In this document: positions 23,201-33,400 of the stretch, piece by piece
How the letters are laid out: each line of letters opens with the position of its first letter
Numbering within the stretch: the stretch's first letter is position 1
Origin: Ischnura elegans
Taxonomy: Eukaryota; Arthropoda; Insecta; Odonata; Coenagrionidae
Direction of reading: 5' to 3'
Assembly: GCF_921293095.1 (NCBI RefSeq)
Contig: NC_060246.1
Span: 112,200,941 to 112,264,940 of the forward strand
Length of the DNA: 64,000 nt
Program-made: the position numbers and the translations under genes
Notes under the pieces: model-generated
The model's input: only the letters and a program-made list of their open reading frames with translations
Told to the model about the DNA's origin: nothing
The model's database searches: none

Positions 23201-26200
23201 CCGTATTCTTTTCTGGCAGCGCTGAGATAGTTTTCAACCCTTATTAGGCCCATAATAATAGACCCGTAGTGCACCCCGATTTTGGACGGCCGGCAACATT
23301 CCAATAGTGAACAATGGAAGGGCATGGGAGCTTGCACACTGACCGACCGCGCACCGGCAATGGTAACAAGTCTGTTAGCTACCGGCCAATGCCACTGCGG
23401 ATCCCCTGCGCCAGCTCAACAAGCAAACAACTTATCTTTTGACCTGTGAAAATCCGGCGTGTGTGCAAGTAGTGCTTCACCGGTAAAATATCGGCCGGTA
23501 TTTTACCGGCCGTCCAAAATCGGTGCGTGTGCAAGGGGCCTTACAGTAACATTCACAAGAATAAATATTGACAATAATTCGCCATTCCATATCATGATTC
23601 AGACAAATCTGCGACGAACAAAAGTGATTATTTTATGATAATAGTTTCCTTATGTCACCTAAGTTTTTATAGGCTATAAATTATCAAAAGCCTTTAAAAC
23701 TAAAAAACGAGCATTGCGTGACAGGGATTTGTGATATAATATGAAATGTACCCCTCGAGAACCATTTCAGCGTTTACTAGGGGATAATTCGAATAAAAAT
23801 GGAAGCCAGGGCTGAGTAAATCGTAACAAAATTAAATATTTGATGGAAAATATACTCTTAAGTACGATTAACATATTTAACAGTGCTATAATAATTAATA
23901 TGCATTGACTCCTAACTTGCCTGCTTGACTCCTTGAATTTCCGGAGCGCTAAAAATGTCATTACTGCGTATTTAGATTTTTTTCTTGTCTTGACCTCTTC
24001 TTATTCATGATAAAAAATGAGCATCAGAGCACTCATTTTAGGTGGGGTAGTAGAATTAGCCCTCACAAAGCCACAATCCGAAGGCATTTCTCACCACGGC
24101 ATCCACAAATTCAAGCACGGCACGGATAACGGCGTTCACCGAAAGCGTGCAGTCAGCGAAGTAGGTGTGTGTGACGTCACAGCCATTCGAGCCTGACTTC
24201 CCGCCGAAACTGGCCGTTTCAAAGACGCACAAATTTCAACGGAGCACCAAAGAAAATGTAATGCACCTATTGCAGAAATTTTTTCACCAATGAGAATTGT
24301 TAGCCATAACTCACCGTTAGCATCTACTTAAATGGGTAATTTCGTTTGAGGTTAACACCCCTATTATGAGTGAAATTTTGGTGAGATCTTTGTGTGTATG
24401 TTGTGACGTGGAGTAGGTGGGGTTGGTTGGGGAGGGTGGGAAAAAGAGGAGGGGAAGGGAAAGTTATTTTGTGGGGAATCTCACTGTGATGATCAGCGTA
24501 CACAAAACAATGGGAGCTTACAACATAGATTCTGATTTCGACAGAATATTTAATGCAGAAAAACAGGGCAAAATACACTTATAACCATGAAATGATTCAA
24601 TATCATTCCTTGCTTTGAACATCAAACTGGCCAGTGATGATAACCAAAATGATTAAATGGACAAAACAATGACAACTCAACAAAAAGAAAACAAGAACCT
24701 TCCCTTCCAATCAATCTTTGGCATGGTTTCTCACCAAGACATGAACACCCAAAAATGAATTTACAAGAAAAGAAAACAACCTTAAGCACTATTATTGATA
24801 GAAACCACCACCTTTTCCTAAAGTACAAAAACAGATGCGATCATTCAAAGCAAAGGGGGATATAAATCAAAATGCAATAAAAAACGCTGGGGCGGCGGCT
24901 CTTCAACACACAGGGGCTTTCTTCGGTCCTTGGGGGTTCGGGGGGGGGGGGGGGGATTCTGGATTTCTTCTAGGTCATTATATCAGGTCTTTAAGTCAAG
25001 ATTCTTCTTTACTTGGTGGACGTAATTTGGGGTTGTACTTCTACTTTTCCTGCTCTCGTGCACAGCTGAGGGATGACATCCCCGGATGGCTCCTTTCGGG
25101 GGTCGCAGCACCTTCTGCACACCGTGGGCTGAGAGAATACTCAGTGGGATGACATGGGTTGACCTTATAATTGGCAATGGAAATCTACCGTTTTCCTGAT
25201 TCCTTCTTTCCGCCTTTCTCCTCCTTTTCCGTCCAAACTCCTCCAGGTCCAGTCTCTCTCATCAGACCACTTATTTAATGAGGCACCTAGACAAATTAGC
25301 AGAGCCTCTGGCAGTGTGACGAGGCCAGAGTTGGTGTCTTTTTTTTCAGCTGGTGGCTCTCGAGGTTTTATATCCCAAAGTGGGTTGATTCTCTGGGGTT
25401 AGGTAGAAATTGGGAAAGAGGCCTATCTCTTGAGACTCCTCAGCATGGGTGTTTTGAAGCATGTTTTATCTATTTGGGGGTGTAGATGCAAGTGGTCACA
25501 AGCCACCATGCACTGTCATTGTTTGGCGGGTGGGATGAGGGGGACTACACTCTTCTCTCTTCGGCACATACGCGCAGTCATGCGATGGGAAAACCCCAAA
25601 ATCGGGAGGCAGGGAATTGTAGGGAGGGAAGGAAATGCATTACGCACAAATCCATTCTCACTCAACTACACACACACAGCCAAACACGATACACGACAAA
25701 TAAATGAAGCTCACCTTCCCTCAAAAACATCTACTTAAACCAAACTATGTAACCTGCCAAATGGCAACAGTTACAATGTATATTAAAAGATGTCCTTGGA
25801 TGTTTAGTTGAGATCTTATATGTTTCTAGTACAATCTACAGAAAAAATTGTGGAATATTCTTAATTATAGAATATTCTTCCAAATTTGTAGTGACAGCCA
25901 AGCTTGGTTTTGCTAATGGTAGCTCTTGTTGTCTTTATGACGGTGCTGAGATTCTTCCATCCCTCTCCTTACCCTGGAGGCGTCTTCAGGCTCAAGTCAC
26001 GACGGTGCCTCCATCTCATTTTCCTTCCTCTCCACCCTCCTCCCGAGGTGACGGTGCAAATAAGTCGTAACTTGGTCCCGGCCCTGATGGTTGTTGTATC
26101 CCAACCGATGTGTTTCCTGATTTCATTTTGTTTAACTTTGTGGCATAACTAATTTCTCTCATTTTTTCTTTCTAGTGTTGAAGGGCAAGAAGTTGCAGTT

Positions 26201-26210
26201 GCCTGCTTAA
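17258..26210 (+). CDS. KdelR: KDEL endoplasmic-reticulum retention receptor (ERD2), five exons
   Basis: Exons: 17258-17348, 17713-17902, 17986-18055, 19875-20127 and 26176-26210. All borders are GT..AG and phases agree, giving 639 bases and 212 residues, exactly the usual length of the family. The protein is a seven-helix receptor that cycles between Golgi and ER. It binds C-terminal K/HDEL signals at the lower Golgi pH and returns escaped luminal proteins in COPI vesicles. Visible functional residues include R5, H12, R47, D50, E117, Y158, W166, R169 and D193. The cytosolic tail KGKKLQLPA keeps the lysine cluster used for COPI retrieval. The start ATG at 17258 gives the canonical MNIFRLLGD opening. 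The last exon carries only the final 11 residues, after a 6-kb intron. The gene runs tail to tail with POLG2. Confidence 0.97.
18056..19874 (+). other. KdelR intron 3
   Basis: Intron of 1.8 kb. Apart from the perfect hairpin at 18374-18419 I see no element with defined ends. Short open frames here have no family resemblance. Confidence 0.7.
18374..18419. repeat. Perfect 21-bp hairpin with 4-base loop
   Basis: The arm at 18374-18394 (AATGCGAAGAAGGAAGAAC..) and the arm at 18399-18419 are exact reverse complements around a GAAG loop, inside KdelR intron 3. Confidence 0.95.
23247..23540. mobile_element. PIF/Harbinger-type MITE with TTA target duplication
   Basis: TTA at 23244-23246 and 23541-23543 flanks a 294-bp element that starts GGCCC and ends GGGGCC. 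The ends continue as inverted repeats: GCACCCCGATTTTGGACGG (left, from 23271) matches the complement of CCGTCCAAAATCGGTGCG (right, 23510-23527). A smaller palindrome, CCGGTAAAATA...TATTTTACCGG, lies at about 23480-23508. A 3-bp TTA duplication with GGSCC-type ends fits PIF/Harbinger. No coding capacity. Confidence 0.75.
25905..26110 (-). repeat. Dispersed GC-rich repeat, copy 2
   Basis: Reverse complement of this stretch matches 722-905 in several ordered blocks, for example GGAGAGGAAGGAAAATGAGATGG against GGAGAGGAAGGAAAAAGGATAG and GACGCCTCCAGGGTAAGGA against GACGCCTCTGGGAAAGGA. It lies just upstream of the last KdelR exon. Confidence 0.55.
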
Positions 26211-27450
26211 GTTCCATATTTAACAGAACAATCAACTCTTTATCATGATATGTGTAAATACATAATGCAGAGATTGTGTGTGTGCATGGGCTTCTGGGAA
26301 TGAACTGCATTTTCTCATCTGTTGGTGAAATGGGCCAAGGGTTGAGCTGTGGGAGAGGCGTGGTGTCACTATGAGGCCATCCCTGGCCGTACAGCAGCTC
26401 CTCTCTCTAACCCTTGAAGAAGATTGGAAATCACTACCAATTGAATCTTATCATGCCAAATTTATTGGAAGATGACGTATGTCTTCCAATGAAGTCCCGT
26501 AGTAGAATAGGAAAGGTTTATCAAGTCTCCAAATATTGAGTAAGTTATTCCAATCTTTTACCCTCTACATTGATCATTCAATCATTGGAGAAATGGTGAG
26601 AAATACTGTGATTTCTTGGTTCTGTTGTCAAATCGTGTAACATTTACTTCAAGTTCTGCCAAAAAAAGTTTAATGCTTATGACAATTAACCATGCGAGAA
26701 TTAAATGAACAGTATTTATTGCATTTTTTTTGGCTTGAGGGTGAAAATTAATTGCTCCCGGCCGAACAGCTTATTAATGAAATAGAATTGTTGGTTTTTA
26801 TTGTTGAACTTGAATGATCTTTGTGGCCTCCACAAATGGGAAAACTTGAGGAAAATTTCATTCTGATACTGGAATGACCAAGCACAATACCTGTTTTGAA
26901 GGAGATGATATTCAAAAAGGCTAATGAACATGCACGAGTGTTGGAATGTCTGTGGAGAAGTGATGGCCAATAATGTTCCAGAAACTCAACCAAAGGGTTC
27001 ATTTGCTCTTATTTGATTGTATGGTCCCATGTTTCGGTATGGTGGTTTAGGTCATTAGTGTCCTTCGTACCAACATTTTTGAGGAATTTCACAGTGCTAG
27101 TGTGAATTAAGAGATTGCATATGTGAAAGATACTGCATGCAGTTAATCTAGAAATTAGTGTGTGGCACTTGAGTACCACATAACTTATGAAAAAATTGAT
27201 AAGTCATTTTTGTAACTATACAATTAATTAGTGATTCATTCACTCATTACGTATATTGCTTCACTATTGCCTGAAAATTATTGTATTCTTTTTGTCTGCT
27301 ACCAGATGATAATGGTTTCTTTTAAACATTTTGTAAGGAGATTATGGCCCGACAGCAGGCAGCTCACCTCTGGGGTGAGTGGCTTGAAAAATTACACTGT
27401 TTTCTGTAAGGACATTTATGTAACAATAAATTCTTTTGTATGACAAGTTT
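26211..27450 (+). other. KdelR 3' untranslated region (inferred extent)
   Basis: No gene is seen between the KdelR stop and POLG2. A variant signal ATTAAA occurs at about 26700 and a canonical AATAAA at 27425-27430. If the latter is used, the 3' UTR is about 1.2 kb. Minus-strand frames at 26716-27002 are not conserved with anything I recognise. Confidence 0.5.
27425..27430 (+). terminator. Poly(A) signal AATAAA, candidate for KdelR
   Basis: Canonical hexamer 1.2 kb after the KdelR stop codon and 18 bases before the POLG2 signal on the other strand. Confidence 0.5.
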
Positions 27451-27453
27451 ATT
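27448..27453 (-). terminator. Poly(A) signal AATAAA for POLG2
   Basis: TTTATT on the plus strand reads AATAAA on the minus strand, only about 26 bases after the POLG2 stop codon at 27479-27481. This implies a very short 3' UTR. Confidence 0.7.
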
Positions 27454-27478
27454 CAACATAGATAATACAGATAAAAAA

Positions 27479-30400
27479 TTAGTAGTTTTTCAATAGTTTT
27501 CTCATGTGGGATTTCAAATCCGTGATGTGTAACTGCTCCTGAAATTATGAGAAACAGAAATTATCGAAAATTCAACTTCAAATTCATCGGTTCTACCTAC
27601 AAATCTTGGCAGATAATGCTTTTCCATTTGAATTCTTTAAGTTTAAGAAGCACTGAATCTCACCTTTAGCGTTGTATCCAGACTCCTCAGACCAATGATT
27701 CCATTTTTGAGAGATGATTCATTCATTACAATTGTGTATGGGATGCCCATTTCATCATTCCTGGAATGGAAATTACCAATCATATACACAGCATACAGAT
27801 ATATGTACAGTAAAACTACAACATTAACATGCATAACAAAATTTAGGTGTTACAAATGACTTTCTGGTGCAAGCATGTTTCCTGGGTTCCACCACATTGT
27901 TTGATATCTGATGATAACAGTTTTGCTGACAATTCTGCCAGCACCTTAAGGGTGGAAGATGAGGTTAATGCTAGATTGTTCAGCATCAAGCTAAAATTCT
28001 GCCCTGCAGATGCTGGCAGGTTTTTTCTAACAAATGTGTAGTCTTCAGGTGTCAAACAATATGGAGGAAGTATGGAAAACATGATCATAACAACTATTCG
28101 CTGAAGAAGCCCAAGTAAGGACTTTTTTAAGTCCTGGCAAAAATTATTTGTGGAAGTACAGGACAACTTTGAGACAAAAGATACACACTGACGGAAAAAG
28201 AGGTTGAAAATATTGCTTCCATTTGAATCACCTATTGCAGCTTGCAATGTATGGTTCTTCATTTTATGTACAAAATTCAGCGTAATATAAGGCATATAGC
28301 GAGAATCTTGTTATAACAAGTAATTGGCTATGTACCATCAAAAGGCGTATAATTAATTAACAACAAAATATGGATATAGTGAGGCCCAGAAGCCGCTGCA
28401 ATAGTACGTGCTCGTTATTACTAAATATATCTCCTCAGAGGGGTACATAACGAAGTTAATTTGAATGAAAATGCCGAATTACTCTGAATATAGTCGTCCT
28501 CTGAATGCAGTCGTAATATAGCACCCCATTTACGTTTTCCATGGGCATTTTTGGGAAAAAAGGGGGGGACTGCATTCGGATAAATACAATAAATGGGGTA
28601 CCCAATTTACAGGTGAGGTAAAAAATTATACATAACTCTGAAAACAGACTTAGTGGCTGTCAAAATAAACAGTACAAGTATCACAAGAACAATACATGTT
28701 ACCGAATGGATTAAATCACCAGCCACAATGGAACTGAAAGACTACATGACTTGCAGGCATGGAATCTTTATGACAGATCTGCTACATAAAGAACAGAATA
28801 TGTAGTTTCATCTGGGGAGAAGACTTGGTCTGGCTCGGCTTAGCGAGCTCTCGACATCACTGATTGGTGATGTCGAGAGCTCGCCAAGGCCGTGGACCAG
28901 AATGAGGGAGCTTACCACAAACTGAAGTGTTTTCTAGTGATACTGTTCGTCAACTGCAAGTTAGAATGCAAGATGTGCATTTCTACGCAATGAATAGTAA
29001 AGGCATTATCGAAAACATATCGATGGCACTCGGCTGACTACAAAGTTGTTACTCAGTGTGGCTTCCTCCACATCATGTTCAAATCCAGGAGGTGATGCTC
29101 ACTAAATCATCTTACTAATTAAAAATTTATTTTGTTTTCCAATTAAAATTTCTTGAAGCAAAATTCCTGGTCTGCAATCTCTAATTCATGCTGTAAAAAT
29201 CCATGTTGTCGCTGGAGTGCCGTCTCAATCACTAAAAATATCAAGACACACAGGTGATTCACTCACCAAATATTCATAGCCTCCCATGGCATATCTTTTG
29301 TGAGATTTCAGTATTTGTTGGTCTTTCTCTTTAATTTGATTTGTTCGGAGAGGAAGGCATAGAAGCACCAAGTCCATTAGCAGAGGAGAGTGACTTTATA
29401 GGTGAAGTGGAGTTGTGACTGGTTAGCAAGGGGTAGACCAGTTGAAAAACACGCCAACTGTTTGCAATCTCATCATCATCCTACACCTCCCCCGCACTTA
29501 CTACAATCTCTCCCGCCCATTGATTTTTTTCTGTCTTCAAACAGTTCCACTCCCACATGAATTCAGCTTTCGTCATTTTCATTCATGAAACTTCACAATA
29601 GCCATGTCACCATGTATACCAAATTTTGAAGGAATAGAAGAAAGAAGGATTTCAAACATTTTTTTAAATAGAGTTGTAATCGAATGACCCTACACAACTC
29701 ACTAGGAACTTCATACAGTACAAAGCAGTTAATGTTTGAGTACCAATCACAATACTTCAGCTTTCAGGGAAAAAAATACTGTAGGAAAGGTAAACACAAC
29801 TTCAACATACATATGCCAGATAACTATCACATATTGTAATAATAGGGTTGTGTTACTATACGCATGGGTCAGCCAGACTTATCATATTGAATTTCACATT
29901 TACCTCACATGCTGAGCTTCCAAAGATTTTTTTGTTAAATCAGGCAGAAGAAGAACTGAAATACCACTTCTTCTAAGACTTTTTGTAAGGTACACTGCAA
30001 GATCATGTAAATCTTCTGCTGATGATGCACCTGTACAGAGAAAAAATGCTAATTATGATTTTGCAAATAAATTAGTCATTATATAATTCGCTAGAAAATA
30101 TTAGTGAAAACATTAACATCAGTTTCAATTCCATTTATCATTTGCTAGCAATAAAAACAAACTAGTAAAGCTGATGGACTGAAAAAGTAATTTTACAATG
30201 AATGTGCAATAAAACTTGCTTTGGGGTTACATAATTAACAAATTTAAGTCCATGCCATCCTCCAATACAGGTGCTTACTTATTCTCTGAGTTAAGCTTAA
30301 TTAAAAGGCAATATTCTTGAATTCGTAAGATTTCCTGTTCCACTAGTTATGTATTGTAAATTCTAGCAATAATGAATAATTACAAATTTTGAAACATTGA

Positions 30401-33400
30401 CTCACAGGCATACATCTTTACTACTTTGTACATACTGCTTTCATATTGTATTGTTGATCGCTAGGCAAATAAATATTATCTTATCCAACACTCATATCTT
30501 CCTATCAAAGTGGTCCTCCACTCTATGGAACCACCAAATGCTACTGTCGTTTTTATTCAGTGCTCTTTGTGAAATAATGGATTGTTTTTTTTTTATTGAC
30601 AATTTTACTCTATTTCATTACAAGTACACACTTTTCTTGTTCAAATCATGAAGACAACCTTTAATTTTGCCTCAATAGTTGAATACAATATTTATCTTTC
30701 CTCATGATTTGTGTTGTGAACTTTTGGATGTTTTGACATCCTCTGACAAAAGTGAAAAAAAATGAAAAATAGTGTGTTCTTTCAGGAATCTTACAACTTT
30801 ATGAACATGATGACTTAATGCCATAAAATCCATTGCAATTTGGCGACACTCACAATCTGTCATTTAAAATAAAATACAATCCTAATCTATATAATTTTGT
30901 TGATCATTCTGAAACAGTGAAAAAAATAAAACAATACTAAAAAGTGCAGAACAAGAAGAATGCAGAGGTAAATCAATAAATTCCTGCAATAACCAAGTAG
31001 TCAAAAAGTTATGATTCTCATAAAGTTATAAGAAGTGCCATTCAAACTAATTCATCAAAATCACAGAACTTAAACTACACCAGATAATTATTACACCTCT
31101 TTGACATGAGAGCTACCATAAGCATTTACATACTGTAAAAAAAATAATCGAGGATGAGATTTTTACAGGAATTCACCCATAGTTTGTAGCTAATTTAGGT
31201 ATATTTACATGCTATATTAACTGGTACGAGTTACTGTATAAATGTATGATCGTAAGAATGAACATCAAAGTACCCTGTGTAACCACCCAACTTGCGCAAA
31301 TGGATGAACAGAAAGTAGAAACGTAGTATGTAATTTGACTCATGAATCTGTAAATATTCCGTTTGTGCAGCAAAATTGTTCATGCAATCAGACATTAACT
31401 CATACGGGTTAATATATCATCTGAACATTCCTTTGGAGATGGTCTGAAGACTTAACTATCATCTTTACATATCAGCCAATTAAGTGAACACCCAAAAACA
31501 TGAAGGCATCTCGCACATATAAGCATCATCACCAGACATTTACTCACTTGTTGAAGATGCTGAGAAACTTGCTTTATATGGAGCTAACCTTCGGTGAATG
31601 TGGAAAGTATATCTCATACTGCTATCTGTTGAATTACTGTTGACTTTAGAAGGAGTAGGAAGAGGCCTTTCCTCATAAGCATCACAAAGGAAAGTAAGCA
31701 TTGCCCCATCTAAAGTTGTCACGCATTCTATCACATGAGGTAAGATGCTTCGCCTTCCGTCTTTCACCTGCAAGAAAACATTGAATATTCAAGAAAATAT
31801 CTCAAGGAATATCAAGTCCTACAAAACTTCAATCTGCCTCAGGATCAGAGCAATGAGATCTGCTTTTGCTGGGTAGTCATCTTCTATGCCAGAAGAGTTA
31901 AAAAGGAAAGAAAACCTTGTATGTAATGCAATGATAGACACTCTCTCTGTGGGCAAGTGCGCCTCGAACTGACTCCAACCATTTTACTGCCAGTACATCT
32001 ATCCTCATTGGACGTACTTAAGGAAAATTATAGCAGTAGTAATACATGGCATATTTTCTATTTTTTCCTTCGTAGAAATTCTATTTCACTAGCATATTTC
32101 CTCCTTTGGAAAAAATCTTTATGAATTACACCATAGTAATTAACATAAACCTGAAATCTAGCCAGCAATAAAAAAGCTTATGTTCTCTTCTGAGAGATAT
32201 GTGTTAATCCTTTTACTGCTGTGAACACACCTTTTCTTTCTCCCTGCCATGCGCTCAGCTGCATGTGAGGAGTAGGTTTCCGGAAGATTGAACAGCAGCG
32301 AAAGGGTTAAGACTTGTCAAACAATATGTATGGATTTATGGCTGCTGTCCAATTTTATTAACAATATGAGGTGGCCTAACGTCGTCGAGAGACTGCATAT
32401 TTCCTGATGTTAAGGTCAACTCAGCATACTAATCAACACATTTACGAACCCTTCACATGAGGTATTTAGATGTAGAGCTCAGGCCAGACAAATCCACAGG
32501 CACAAGTACTTCACACATTCACGGTAGGGGACCAGTGAGCCACCTCACCCTTTGTGGATATTCATTTGGGGATGCATGAAAGTTTCACCAAGGGTTTGGA
32601 CCCAGGACCCGTTTATCAGCAGTAGCCATATGCACAACACACCAGGTTACCATGATCCTTACATCTACATATTGAAACTCAAAAGAGTTCCACAGAAATA
32701 TGCTGGTGCATTAACAAACAGTACTGTCAATTGGTTAACATCATTGTGTGGCAGGGTCCACACTGAAGGATATTTCTCCAGAGCAGCAGAAAAGTTGACC
32801 TTTAAGGGTTCAAAAACTCTAGTATTTAACTGTGATGCATCAGCAAAAATTATATGTATAACTAAGATAGCAAGCAAAATAATGTTAATCCATGAAGGGT
32901 ATGTTTTGTGCTGAGGTTCTAAGAAGCATAGCAAAATGTTATTTAAAATATATGAGCATAGTCCCCATGTTATTGATAAGTTTGGTTCCTGAGAATGTCC
33001 ATAATACAGATATGGACTTATCTCTGATTCTAATGAACAGCACACAAGAATAATTATAATGAAAGCATCTTCTATCAAAAAATCTGTCTATATTGTAAGC
33101 AATCAAAAAACAACACTGAACTAGGTTAGAAAAGATAAATTTATGACATACACAAAATAAATTAGTATTTTATTAACAAAAAAATCAAATACTATATTAA
33201 TGCTGGTACCTCGGGTTTATCGAGAATGTAAAACAATTAGGTATTATTTCTGTATAGGTCAGAGTTAATAGCTACGTATTTACTTTAAACACACCAGGAG
33301 GGGATAAAATACTGTCATAATGTTTTAAAGAAAAATCTTTAGAAAATGTAATTTTTAACGCCATTTAAAACAAATGCAAGAGACTAATCATTATTACCAA

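Larger units (their letters stand above)
20128..26175 (+). other. KdelR intron 4, repeat-rich
   Basis: A 6-kb intron holding a PIF/Harbinger-type MITE (23247-23540), a 16-base G run (24940-24955) and copy 2 of a dispersed repeat (25905-26110). GC-rich pieces near 21930-22060, 24100-24250 and 24880-25160 look like further transposon debris without resolvable ends. Open frames at 21742-22044 (GTG start) and 25430-25738 carry no recognisable domain. Confidence 0.65.
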
